Assembly (NCBI RefSeq): GCF_021134715.1
Contig: NC_060023.1
Location: 7,874,001-7,938,000, forward strand
Length of the DNA stretch: 64,000 nt
DNA from: Daphnia pulex
Taxonomy: Eukaryota; Arthropoda; Branchiopoda; Diplostraca; Daphniidae
Direction of reading: 5' to 3'
Shown here: positions 11,687-23,026 of the stretch, piece after piece
How positions within the stretch are numbered: position 1 is the first letter of the stretch
Layout: every line of letters starts with the position of its first letter
Notes under the pieces: model-generated
The model's input: the letters and a program-made list of their open reading frames with translations, nothing else
Told to the model about the DNA's origin: nothing
The model's database searches: none
Position numbers and translations under genes: made by a program

Positions 11687-13675
11687 ACTTTACGGTCACA
11701 CCAAAGGCTTAGAACTCAACACCAAAATGAAAACTAAGTCTCAAATAGTTTAGGAGAATGTCCTCAATTAACCCGTTCTTAAATATTCAAATACCAAAAT
11801 AAATTTCAAAAGTTATGTGCATTTTAAGTTTTTATCTGCCATAATTTTTGTGAATTTAAGACTTTACGGTCACACCAAAGGCTTATCTCAACAAAAAAAT
11901 TAAACTAAGTCTCAAAAGGTTCATGGGAATGTCTTCTATTACCTAGGTCCCAAATATTCAAACACCAAAATAAATTTAAAAAGTAATGAGCATTTGAATT
12001 TTTTTCAGCCATAATTTTTGTGATTTCAAGACTTTACGGTCACACCACAGGCTTAGTACTCAACATCTAAATATAAAAGAGTTTCAAATGGTTCAGAAGT
12101 ATTTCCTCTATTACCTAGGTCCCAAATATTCAAACCCAAAATAAATTTCAAAAGTTATGAACATTTGAATTTTTTTTCTGCAATAATTTTTGTGATTTCA
12201 AAACTTTACGGTCACACCACAGGCTTAATACTCAACACCAAAATGAAAACTAAGTCTCAAAAGGTCCAAGGGAATGTCCTCTATTACCTAGGTCTTAAAT
12301 ATTCAAACACCAAAATAAATTTCAAATGTTATGTGCATTTTAAGTTTTTTCTGCCATAATTTTTGTGATTTTAAGACTTAACGGTCACACCACAGGCTTA
12401 TCTCAACACCAAAATGAAAACTAAATCTCAAAAGGTTCAGGGGAATTTCTTCTATTACCTAGGTCCCAAATATTCAAACACCAAAATAAATTTAAAAAGT
12501 TATGAGCATTTGAATTTTTTTTCTGCAATAATTTTTGTGATTTCAAGACTTTACGGTCACACCACAGGATTAATACTCAACACCAAAATAAAAACTAAGT
12601 CTCAAAAGGTTCAAGGGAATGTCCTCTATTACCTAGGTCCCAAATATTAAAACACCAAAACAAATTTCAAAAGTTATGAGCATTTGAATTTGTTTTCTGC
12701 CATAATTTTTGTGATTTCAAGACTTAACGGTCATACCACAGGCTTATCTCAACACCAAAATGAAAACTAAATCTCAAAAGGTTCAGGGGAATGTCTTCTA
12801 TTACTTAGGTCCCAAATATTCAAACACCAAAATAAATTTAAAAAGTTATGAGCATTTGAATTTTTATCTCCAATAATTTTTGTGATTTCAAGATTTTACG
12901 GTCACACCAAAGGCTTAGAACTCAACACCAAAATGAAAACTAATATAAAAAGGTCCAGGGGAATGTCCTCTATTACCTAGGTCCCAAATATTCAAACACG
13001 AAAATAAATTTCAAAAGTAATGAACATTTTAATTTTTTTTCATCAATAATTTTCGTGATTTCAAGACTTTACGGTCACACCACAGGATTAATACTCAACA
13101 CCAAAATGAAAACTAAGTCTCAAAAGGTCCAAGGGAATGTCCTCTATTACCTAGGTCCCAAATATTCAAACATCAAAATAAATTTCAAAAGTTTTGAGCA
13201 TTTGAATTTTTTTTCTGCCATAATTTTTGTGATTTCAAAACTTTACGGTCAAACCACAGGCTTAGTAGTCAACACCTAAATGAAAAATTAGTCTCAAAAG
13301 GTTCAAGGGTATTTCTTCTATTACCTAGGTCCCAAATATTCAAATACTAAAATAAATTTTAAAAGTTATGTGCATTTTAAGTTTTTTCTGACATAATTTT
13401 TTTAGATTTAAAGACTTTACGGTCACACCACAGGCTTAGTACTCAACAGATAAATGAAAAATTAGTCTTAAAAGGTTCAGGGGTATTTCTTCTATTACCT
13501 AGGTCCCAAATATTAAAACACCAAAATAAATTTCAAAAGTTTTGAGCATTTGAATTTTTTTTTCTGCAATAATGTTTTTGATTTCAAGATTTTACAGTCA
13601 CACCAAAGGCTTAGAACTCAACACCAAAATGAAAACTAAGTTTCAAAAGGCTCAGGGGAATGTCCTCTATTACCT
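11687..13675 (+). repeat. 174-bp satellite array, right part
   Basis: About eleven to twelve further units of the same satellite continue here after the inserted element. The consensus unit length of 174 bp is a multiple of three, so several neighbouring units share an open frame of 58 residues per repeat. This is best read as chance openness of AT-rich DNA. The array stops at 13675, exactly where TACAGTGACC begins, which looks like a Tc1-type terminus. Confidence 0.92.
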
Positions 13676-13795
13676 ACAGTGACCACTACCCACACAAAGT
13701 TTGGAACCACGACGATTGTTTTCGCGCTTTTAACACGGCGGCTTACGGGCCAAAGAGTTTCCCTTTTTTACGTAACGAGGCGAATTTTCAATAAA
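13676..13795 (+). repeat. Tc1-like terminal sequence
   Basis: The sequence TA-CAGTGACCACTACCCACAC followed by AAAGTTTGGAACC has the look of a Tc1/mariner 5' terminus (TACAGT... with a conserved GTTTGGAAAC-like block). The satellite ends exactly at this TA. No matching inverted end or transposase was found, so this is probably a remnant. A similar end occurs at 17681. Confidence 0.4.
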
Positions 13796-13796
13796 A

Positions 13797-13948
13797 GTAA
13801 GAATAAGAATAAGAATAAGAATAAGAATAAGAATAAGAATAAGAATAAGAATAAGAATAAGAATAAGAATAAGAATAAGAATAAGAATAAGAATAAGAAT
13901 AAGAATAAGAATAAGAATAAGAATAAGAATAAGAATAAGAATAAGAAT
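13797..13948 (+). repeat. (AAGAAT)n microsatellite
   Basis: The hexamer AAGAAT repeats about 25 times without visible interruption. The frame running through it encodes only alternating Lys and Asn and is not a gene. Confidence 0.97.
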
Positions 13949-13949
13949 G

Positions 13950-14170
13950 AAGGAATATTAAGAGGAGGAGGAAGAATCTTTTGAGGGGGAGGAGGAAGAG
14001 AAGGAGGATTAGATGGAGGAATATTGGGTAATTGAATAATGAATATTATCCTAGGCTCCTTCTAATATTCCTCCTCCTTCTCCTCCTCCTCCTCCTCCTC
14101 CTGCTTATATTCCTCCTGTTCCTCCTCCTCCTCCTAATAAACCTCCTAATATTCCTCCTCCTCCTCCTTA
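13950..14170. repeat. Purine-rich then pyrimidine-rich low-complexity tract
   Basis: A GAGGAGGAG-rich stretch at 13950-14030 is followed by a TCCTCCTCC-rich stretch at 14060-14170. The two are inverted relative to each other and could form a hairpin or triplex. Beyond it, 14170-14475 holds no recognised feature. Confidence 0.8.
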
Positions 14171-14489
14171 TTAATTACAAATAATTATTGATTTTTGATT
14201 GACATTTCCAGTTCATGGAGGGAAAGAAATAGAAATAAGGGATGTTCGAAATCTTCCAGGAACTGAAAAACACCGCTTCAACGAATTTGAAATGACTATA
14301 TTGATTGTTTTACCAGTTTAAACGGTTTCCTTCTTACAGGATATGTTAATCAATGTCCAATAAACAATTTTTAGTCTTTTGAATCAATGAATATATTAAG
14401 AAATTCATGAAGGAAAAGAAATAGAAATAAGTGTTCAATTAAACTCTACCAGGAACTGTAAACACCACTCACCAACACCACACCACCAA

Positions 14490-17413
14490 GAAAGATGGCG
14501 GCATCAGAGTTTGTGTGGATTTCGCAATCTTAAACCACAGCATCATCCGGCCGAGATTCGACACGGCCACACCTTTCCAAGCAGTGCGAACGATTCCACC
14601 AGGTATGAAATTTTTCACAATAATCGACGCCCTGAAAGGTTATCACCAAGTGCAACTGGACGAAGAATCGGCAGCCTTGACAACGTTTTCAACTCCGTTT
14701 GGCCGATACCAATATCGGCGCCTTCCGTTCGGCATCACGCACACAGGAGACGACTACAGCCGTCGCGTCTCCGAAGTCTTTGACGACATCCCAAATTGCC
14801 GCCGGATCGTCGAAGATGTGATGGTTTTTTCTGCAACCTACGAGGAGCACATCGAGCTAGTGCGCCGTTTTTTCAACGAGCGGCCGACCACAACATCGCG
14901 ATCAACGTTGGCAAAATGGTATTTGCCCAGCCAACAGCGAGATTCGGAGGCTACATCGTGAGCTCTGAAGGTTTCCAGCCGAATCCGATTTAACTAAAGC
15001 AATCCGCGAGTTCCCGCAGCCGAAAAACATCACAGACGTAAGAGCATTTCATGGTTTGTGTCAACAGGTTGGCAACTTTTCTACCAAAGTCGCCGAGTCG
15101 CTGAAGCCGCTGTCACCCCTTCTGAAAAAAGGAATGCTGTGGGAGTGGACGTCAACGCATGAAGACGCGTTCCTAAAAGCCTGAAAAGCCCTATCTGAAA
15201 TGCACGACCTAGCCTTTTACGACCAGAATCGACCGACTGCTCTACACGTCGAAACATCTCGACTTTTCGGCCTTGGTTTCATCTTGAAGCAAAAAGACGC
15301 CGAGGGGAGCTGGCGAATGGTCCAAGCAGGCTCCAGGTATTTATCAGAAACTGAATCGCGCTATGCGATGATCGAGTTGGAGTGCTTAGGAGCAGCATGG
15401 GCGATGCAGAAGTGTCGTCAATTCATCGAGGGTCTGCCAACGTTCGAGCTCATCACGGTTCACAAGCCGCTAGTGCCGATCCTAAACGACCACAGCCTCG
15501 AAAAACTTGACAACCCGCGAATCCTCCGTCTCCGACTCAAGATGCAGCGTTATCAGTTTAAAGCCCGATGGGTGCCGGGAAAAGAAAATGTCGAAGCCGA
15601 TGCACTATCCAGAGCGCCGGTAGACACCGCATCCAAAGAAGACGAATTAGCAGAAGGAGCAGCGTCATTTTCTGCAAAACTGGCCCTTATCAACGCCATC
15701 AGTGGGTCCGATGCAGCAATACTGGACCCCGTGCTTGAACGCATCAAAATGGCAGCCCAAAAAGACAAGCAGATGATGGAGTAGCGGGAGATTATCATCA
15801 ACGGTTTCCCAAACGACAAATGCAATTTATCTCTAACTTTCCGTCCATTTTGGAATATTAGGTCCCAGCTCGCAATAGACGAGACAGATGGAATGATCGT
15901 GGCAGGAGCCAGGGTCGTAAATCCAGCCAAATGCCGTCAACCCCTTCTCCAAGACTTAATCAACATGCATCAAGGTGCCACGAAGCTAAGGCAGTGCGCA
16001 AGAATGTCCGTGTATTGGCCAGGAATGGACAACAACATCACCAACGCCGCCAAAACATGCCCGTCGTGCACCGAAAAACTTCCGTCGCTTCCGCGAGAGC
16101 CGTTAAAACCACACGAAGCAGCGACCCGCCCGTTCGAACAGCTCCATTCGGACATTGCAACAGTGAACGGACGTGATTTTCTCATCATCGCCGACCAGTA
16201 CAGCGGTTGGCCAGACGTCATCCCATTCCCGAATAAAAACACGACAGCCCGTCGCGTCGTCGATGCAGTGCGTGAATTTTTTATCCGTGGTCCAGGAGCC
16301 CCTGTCAAATTCTGGAGTGATAACGGGCCCCAATTCAATGCCGTCGAATTCAAGAATTTTGCAAAAGACTGGGGCGTTTCAATCGGAAATTCAGCGCCCC
16401 ACTACTCCCAGTCAAATGGATTTGCCGAAGCGACCATCAAAAGCATGAAGAAACTCATCACTGGCTCATGGAGAAATGGCTCCTTCGACACAAACAAATT
16501 CGCAAAATCTATTTTACTTTTCAGGAACGCTCCTCGCTCAGGTGCAGCATCGCCAGCCCAAATGGTATTTAACCGACCAGTAAGCGACGCTCTACCGGCA
16601 CACCGCCGATCTTTTGCACCTGAATGGCAGCTGAAAGCTGACATCTTAGAAAAAAGGGCGAGAAGAGCAAAAGAGGTGCAAATCGAGCACTACAACCGGA
16701 CAGCTCACCTATTGCAGCCCTTCGGAATCGGAGACCATGTGATTGTTCAACACCCCGTCTCCAAATGCTGGGCAACAACATCAATCGTCGTAGAGATCGG
16801 CCCAAACAAGGATTAGATCGTTAAGACACCAGCCGGTCGTCTTTTTCGCCGAAATCGACGAATGCTACGAAAAAGAGTGCCGGTCATGCCAGGCAATCCG
16901 CCTGCGGGGCCATCCATCCAGCCGGCCCCAACTCCACCGGAAGAAAATCAACCCGGACCAAATGGAACAGCTGGAACCACCCGCCGGAAGCGCGGAAAAG
17001 CCAAGAGAACGCTAAACGATACGCCGAGACGATCAACACGCCAGACTAAACGTCCAACGCGATACCCTAAATAACTAATTTCAGTTTTTCTTTAATGTAT
17101 AATCGTCTCTTTCATCAATGTTATCTCTTCTCTTAATGTGATCAATTTAATCAAAAAGTGAAAGTTCCCACTTTAACTCAAAAAAGGGGACGTGTGATGA
17201 CTTGCGATATTGCAACATTGTATTGCCCGTCGGCTACTTGACAGCCTCCCATCCTCCCCTTGAGTTTACCCTTTGTCTTATCGACACACAGTAGATACAC
17301 GACTGAGGCCTAGTGCACACCCGCTGCTCAGGCCCCTCCATTACTTGACACGACTCAATACATTCAGTTAATTCATCGTCGTCTAGTTTATTCCGCCGAG
17401 TGACGTCATTACA
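14490..17413 (+). mobile_element. Ty3/Gypsy-type LTR retroelement, 5'-truncated and decayed
   Basis: Domains occur in the order RT, RNase H and integrase on the plus strand. RT starts near 14490 (DGGIRVCVDFAILN) and includes FFTIIDALKGYHQVQLD and RRLPFGI. Its active-site block reads RIVEDVMVFS, where Y-x-DD is expected. RNase H is at 15200-15620, ending WVPGKENVEADALSRAP. Integrase is at 15893-16816, with a zinc-binding start (H...CPSC) and the triad in LHSDIATVNG, WSDNGPQFN and NGFAEATIKS. A frameshift occurs near 14880 and stops occur at 14992, 15182, 15782 and 16815. Gag, protease and the 5' LTR are absent. The 3' LTR follows a polypurine tract. Confidence 0.9.
17193..17413 (+). repeat. 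3' LTR of the Gypsy-type element
   Basis: The segment begins TGTGATGACTTGC directly after a purine tract (AAAAAAGGGGACG) and ends GTCATTACA, giving TG...CA termini and a length of about 221 bp. No second copy is present in the window, so the boundaries are not confirmed by comparison. Confidence 0.65.
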
Positions 17414-18328
17414 AATTTAGCTAGGAATTTTCAGATCAAAATTTTTAAATTCCACATTGGGAATTTTAGGGTAGTTTTAGCTTTTTTTCTAGCTCGGAAT
17501 CTTAGATTGAGGGTAGCTTGAAATTTTCAAGCTTAAGTAGAACTAGGGGAAAAAGGTACTTAACGCGCGATTTCCCTTTGTATGCAGGGTCACCCATCCT
17601 TTTACTTCTCAAGTCATATTTGCTGCACTCACTTACTTATGGTCGCTGGTTCTCCGGATCTGGCATCTTCTGATATATATACAGTACCTACCAGAAGTTT
17701 GGAAACGCGCGAGAGGAGCGGAGAGAAGCTTATGTAAAAAGCCGATTTTCGCCGCGTTCCCCAAAAATCGGGTTTTTGACGGAGGGTGTTGAAATTTTTT
17801 TTGGAAGTAGCCATAATAGTTGGCTACTTCCTGATTTTTTTTTCAGATTTTTATATCTAAGGGGAGGGCAGCTACAAATGGATCTAAAAATTTGGAAACA
17901 CGCTGTAGAAGCGTATTAAAAAGTGGCTACTTTGCCGCTCTCTAATTAGGGAAAAAATAGCCCTACACGCCAAAAAAAGCAAAATAAAGAACTTCGTTAG
18001 CTCTATGACAAGTGTCATTTTCAAATTTTTTGAGTTTCATTTAATATAATGAATTTTAAATTGAAAATGAGATTTGTCATTTTTGCCCATTTCTCCCCTT
18101 CTATCCCACCCCGCGGTGTTGTCGCGATTTCTCCTTTGTTTCATTTTCGTAGGAAGGGTAAATATCGCCTACTAGAGCAAAGGCGAAAATTTCCCCCGAT
18201 CGTATTATAATTGTGTTCATAATTCTTCACAGAGTGGCGAATAAAACTAATGAAAAACTAAAATAAACCATTTTTAATTAAAAAAATACATTTTAAAAAT
18301 TTTTGAAATCTAGATTCTATAAATTATC
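17414..18328. other. Unassigned repeat-like DNA with a Tc1-type end at 17681
   Basis: No gene is supportable. At 17681 the sequence TACAGTACCTACCAGAAG followed by TTTGGAAACG looks like a Tc1/mariner terminus, and GTTTGGAAACAC-like words recur near 17890. The stretch is otherwise AT-rich and low in coding signal. Confidence 0.35.
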
Positions 18329-18520
18329 ATGGCGATGCCACCAGATGTCTATAGCATCGCCGTGATGGCGAATCTTTAAGTAAGGTAGTAACTGGGAAGA
18401 TTTTCCACGATAAAAACTATTATGTGCAGATGATTACGCTACAGAAAAGCGAATAGCAAAACAGTCCGACTTTACGCTAGACCAAAGTTCCCCGGATTTG
18501 AACTGGGCTCAGGTTACTCG
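18329..18520 (+). mobile_element. Non-autonomous Helitron, 5'-truncated copy
   Basis: This copy holds the family landmarks CCACCAGATGTCTATAGC and CTACAGAAAAGCGAATAGC. It ends in the 3' part CCCCGGATTTGAACTGGG, followed by CTCAGGTTACTCG. The stem-loop followed by a CTRR-like end is the Helitron 3' signature; here the last bases are CTCG. It is followed without a gap by the 5' end of another copy. Confidence 0.75.
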
Positions 18521-18922
18521 TCTATCCATATATAATAAAAGAACAAGCTTTTGGGGGAGGAGCCTGTGTCTGTCACGGATAATGTCACAATGCGCACGCG
18601 CTGTGATTGGTCAGTCGATTTTGGGGGAGGAGCTATTCATGCTATTCATGAACAAATCACCACCAGATGTCTATAGGATCGCCGTGACGCAACCATGCCC
18701 CAACCATGACGCAACAACCAGATTTCATTACCACCAGATGTCTATAACACCGCCGTGATGACGCAATCTTCAAGTAAGGTAGTCACTGCCTCACTGGGCA
18801 GATTTCCCGCGATAAAATTTATTACGGGCAGATTATTAAGCTACAGAAAAGCGAATAGCAAAACAGTCTGACTTTACGCTAGACCAAAGTTCCCCGGATT
18901 TGACGGGGGCTCAGGTTACTCG
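18521..18922 (+). mobile_element. Non-autonomous Helitron, full-length copy
   Basis: The copy starts TCTATCCATATATAATAAAAG, very like 5' ends of Helitrons (TC start and TATATAATAAAAG). It contains GGGGGAGGAGC near the 5' end and ends in the CCCCGG...GGGGC hairpin region plus TTACTCG. No coding sequence is present, and mobility would depend on a helicase elsewhere. Confidence 0.8.
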
Positions 18923-20164
18923 TACTAGATTTAAGAAAAAGAAAATATATTTTAATACGTATCATATTTCACTACCGAGAAAACAATTGGGAACTAGAAG
19001 GAAATGGAGACATTATCGCGGAGGAATATAAATATTGTTCTTGATTTTAGTGAAAGAAAAATTAATTTAATACATTTTAAGTTACACTCCTTGGGCGTAA
19101 TTGTTTGCGTTTCGGGTGAGTCAAGTAAGTTTTGCGATGGATCGAATTCGCGTTCTTGTAATCGCATACATTGAATGGACCGATATGTGAAAGTTAAACA
19201 TGCATGATCGAGGATTGTTTTTGGTTTTTGTTCATTTAAAGTAGCAATAAAAAAATTATGATTCTTTTAAAAAGTAAAGACTTAAGTAAATAATCGTTTG
19301 GTAACTTCAAACGTTCCCATTAAATCTTTGTTAGTGGTTCCGATCCGTCTTTCGTCTTTTCTCGGCCATTTTTCCTTACCCCTTCTATCACTTTTCCCCT
19401 TTTTTGCAAGAAAAATGGCCGAGAAAAGACGAAAGAATCCTAAAAATCTTTAAATGGACACAGCATGAACAATATAAAAAAAAACCTCGGCGATTCTTTC
19501 AATTAATATAGTACGATATTAACTTCCATACCACATAATCGGATCTCTTAAATTCCTGGGGGGTTTCTAGCAATCTGAATTACACTTAAGGGCCAATTTT
19601 ACACTTAATTCTTTAAAAAAACTAAATTGTAATTAAATTTTTAGTTTTAAAAAGTGAACTTTGTTTCTTAGACTACAATTTCACTTTCAACTAATTTTTA
19701 AGAATATATAACGATAATTTAGGAAATTATACTGAAAAACAGAAAACGCGCAAAACGCGTAAAAATAAAAACATTAAAAATTAAATATTCCATAACTTTT
19801 GTTGTATTTCATTTAAAAAAAAATCCTTTTCACATATAAAATTGAACATATAGACCTATAACTAGTAAAATTTTGAACAAAATCGGCGACTTGGTCGCCA
19901 CACGCTTTGGTCGATTTTTTGAAAAAAGTCGCGATTCCGTAGCACTACCCGTTCAAATGGAGAAAAAGGCCAAAGTGACCTAATTTGCATAAGGTCCTCT
20001 CGGCTTTCCAAAGACTTTCACATCCGGCAAAAAGCACTTCAGGAAATGTAAAAAAAAAATCTTTCAAAAATCAGAGGTGTTGCCACTACCTCTAGCTATC
20101 TCCACACCAAATTTCAAAGAATTTGGTTAAAAACTGTACTAATTAGAGGGGGTCATATCATTAG
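18923..20164. other. AT-rich intergenic DNA with a strong hairpin
   Basis: No gene is visible. A perfect 27-bp inverted repeat lies at 19348-19374 and 19410-19436, separated by 35 bases. Around 19987-20021 is a motif (GCATAAGGTCCTCTCGGC) that recurs in the same orientation at about 30976-31013. Confidence 0.5.
19348..19436. repeat. Perfect 27-bp inverted repeat (hairpin)
   Basis: The arms at 19348-19374 and 19410-19436 are exact reverse complements built around TTTTCTCGGCCATTTTTC. They enclose a 35-base pyrimidine-rich loop. This could be a foldback remnant or an RNA hairpin; no further clue is present. Confidence 0.9.
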
Positions 20165-20166
20165 TA

Positions 20167-21928
20167 CACCCGTCTCCATAAATATGTGACCCTCCCAAAC
20201 GGCGGGAAATATTGCAATGCCGCTGCTGTTATTCTTGACACCGAATATCATTGCAGCGGCATGTAAAAATTCTTTGTCGGGTATCTTTGACTTTTTTTTG
20301 TTTAAACTAGCGCGAGTGTGGGTGGGGGTAGAAAACGATGAATCGAAAAAAGAAGGAAACGAGGTTGTTTGAAAAAAGACAAACAAAAATAATTTATTTC
20401 TGAATTACAAAAATCTTCTAAACGTAAAAATTATTTTCTTCTTTTTCTATTAATATCTTGTCCATCCACCTTCCGCATCGATAACCTTCTGAAGACGCTG
20501 GGGCATACTTTCAATTAAACTTTGGAGGTAAACCTCATTATTGATCAGTTTTCCCCATTCAGTCCTAACTAATTCAAACAACAAATTGGCGTTGTTAGCA
20601 TCACGCGCGTGATACGGCATCCCTTCTTCGGTTCTAGCTTTCTCAAGTTTACAAACAAGATAGCCCCAAATATTCTCAATGGGGTTCATGTCTGCACCTT
20701 TTGTTGGCCAATCCAGTGCAACGAGCTGCGGATGAAGAGCCAGCCATTCTCTAGTGTGATGCGCGTTATGAATAGCAGAACTATTAAAAAAATATATATA
20801 AGTAATGAATTTATCGACAAAAAAAAACACAAAATCATTACTTGTCTTGAACAAAAACCACGGGGTCAAAAGCTGGAAATTCCGCGGTCACATACGGAAG
20901 CAAAGTTCCTTCTAATACGTTTGTCACGTATTGAGCGGAAGTTAAATTGTTGGTAACGCGGTAAAGCGGAGTTATTCCTCCCAACCACATGCCTCCCCAA
21001 ACACTCACTGTTGTTTTGCCGCTTCTTCTTATGGAATAAATATTTTTCCGACTGAATCTTTGTTTTTTTTGTCGCCGAACTCTGAGTTGTCCGTGCGCTG
21101 AGGATGACCATGATTTTTCGTCTGTGAAGATCACCCATCGCCAAAACTCTATCGGATAATGCACGTATCGTCTTGCAAAATGTAGACGTGCCGCACGGTG
21201 TTCTTCAGTCAAAATGTCTTTGATTGCCGCAACGCAAGAATGCATTCCCGATTTCGTTAGACGCCTTAGAATAGAGTTTTGGGATAAGTGGGCAAGTCCA
21301 GCATTTCCCGCAATGGCCAGGGAATTATCAAAGTTGTTAACAACGGCTGGGAAAATTTAAATAAATATTAAACGTCAATTAATTATTTTATAAAATAAAA
21401 TAGAAACCTGAACATGTTAATAAAAAATCTTCGTTTTCCGTTGTGAGACTAGGTCGACCATTCGCATTAACTTTACATTGCAATTCTCTTTCTTCTTCAT
21501 ATCGATTAATCCACAGATTAACGGATCTCTTCGATATTTTTAAATGTTTCGCAATTCTATAGGGAGTTCCAAATTCATTTCTGTGCAGCCTTACTATTTC
21601 TATTTTGATTGCTTCAGACAACCTGTAAGTTTCACGATGAAATTCTGGCAAAGGCCCAATAAACCTTCCCATGTGCTCTAATGCTCGTGCCATACCAAAT
21701 ACTACCACATTTTTCTCTTTTCTTAATCCACATTTCGTTCTTTTTAAAAATTTTTGTTTTCTACTCCCACCCCCACTCGCGCTAGCTAAAACAAAAAATA
21801 CAAGTCAAAGATACCCGAAAAAGAATTTTTACATGCCGCTGCAATGATATTCAGTGTCAAGAATAACTGCAGCGGCATTGCAATATTTCCCGCCGTTTGG
21901 GAGGGTCACATATTTATGGAGACGGGTG
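20167..21928 (-). mobile_element. Tc1-like DNA transposon, apparently complete
   Basis: The ends are CACCCGTCTCC (20167) and GGAGACGGGTG (21928), bounded on both sides by TA, the Tc1/mariner target duplication. The inverted repeats are long, about 165 bp, running in to the G/C-rich GTGGGTGGGGGTAG block on each side. Each repeat contains a shorter internal palindrome around GCCGCTGC...GCAGCGGC, a plausible transposase-binding site. One spliced transposase gene lies between the repeats. The element interrupts the left inverted arm of the composite region. Confidence 0.92.
20450..21708 (-). CDS. Tc1-family transposase, three exons, 378 residues
   Basis: The product would cut the element out of DNA and insert it at TA sites in the nucleus. 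The exons are 21708-21408, 21346-20842 and 20780-20450. Both introns are 61 bp with GT...AG ends and keep the frame; 1137 coding bases give 378 residues plus stop. The N-terminal part is a paired-type helix-turn-helix region (LSEAIKIEIVRLHRNE, then RIAKHLKISKRSVNLWINRY). The catalytic part carries the first Asp in FTDEKSW and the second in VQDNSAIHNAHHTREW, assembled across the second intron. The final Glu is in GADMNPIENIWGYL. Spacing between the last two is close to 34, as expected for Tc1. No stop or frameshift interrupts the spliced frame. Two introns are unusual for a Tc1 transposase. Confidence 0.88.
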
Positions 21929-22253
21929 TACCTCATTTTTTAAGAACCTTCGTCTCAAGTACCTTCATTTGGTAATACATGTCACAATTACCACAGTCTA
22001 TATGTAACTTCACCTTAAGTACTTTTTCAAAAAAGTACTTTCGTCATTGATTCCTTTTATTTTTTTTTGTCGCAGATACCTCAGAATTTACAGCAAATAC
22101 TGTAGTCATTGATACCTTTTTTTATTTAAAAAAAGCGGTTTCTAGTTTTTTTTTAATAGAATAAACCGATTTGTTAATAAAGTTTAAAAATTTTGATATA
22201 ACATACATAATTTTTTATATAATGTACCAAATTTTTTAATATAACAAACTAAA

Positions 22254-22535
22254 TCTATCTATATATAATAAAAGAACAAGCTTTTGGGGGAGGAGCCTGT
22301 GTCTGTCACGGATAATGTGTCAAAACAGGCTCCTCCCCCAAAATGGAACATGCCCAAACAAACCACCACCAGATGTCGTCGCCTTGATGACGCAATCTGT
22401 GATGACGCAACAACCAGCATCACCACCAGATGTCTATGGCATCGCCGTGATGACGAAATCTTCAAGTAAGGTACTGGGCGGGCGGGCGGTATTAAGCTAC
22501 AGAAAAGCGGATTTGACCGGGGCTCAGGTTACTCG
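22254..22535 (+). mobile_element. Non-autonomous Helitron, internally deleted copy
   Basis: The copy starts TCTATCTATATATAATAAAAG after an A and ends GGGGCTCAGGTTACTCG before a T, consistent with Helitron insertion between A and T. It is shorter than the copy at 18521, the loss being in the middle of the element. Confidence 0.8.
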
Positions 22536-23026
22536 TTTTTTTATATAATATGACAAATTTTTAATATAATATGAAGAATTTGTATTGTAATATAAATTTT
22601 TTTTAGTATGATATACAAAATGTTTTAATGTAATGTACCGCATTTTTAATATAATATAGCCAATTTCTAACATAATATACCAAATTTCTAATATAATATA
22701 CAAAATTTTTAATATAATACAAATAAAATGTTTTGAAATAATTTTTTCTTTCAACTTTCATGTAAACAAGCAGAATTTTCAATGTAATATACTGAATTTC
22801 TTCTGACGAAAGATGTCGTGGCAAGACAGTTTCGACCGTCGCGCCACGACAAATTTCATGGCAATAATCAGTGGTCTAAATCTCACTAATTTTATTGCCA
22901 TCTACTGTTAGAAAATACATGTAGCTTTGCCGTTCAGTTGATCAGTTCAGTCAGGTTAAGTTCGCTGTAGCCTGTAGGCCTGTAGTGCTTGACAGTTGTT
23001 TAGATGTTGAGTCCAGAGGGCATAGC

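Noticed and set aside
9943-13279. Repeated 58-residue frames
   Set aside because: They are satellite DNA with a period divisible by three and no coding features.
13679-13984. 101-residue frame rich in alternating Lys and Asn
   Set aside because: It is the translation of an (AAGAAT)n microsatellite.
22524-22824. Tyr/Ile/Leu-rich frames on the minus strand, and their counterparts at 29440-29679
   Set aside because: They are translations of ATATAATATACC-type AT-rich repeats in the inverted arms.
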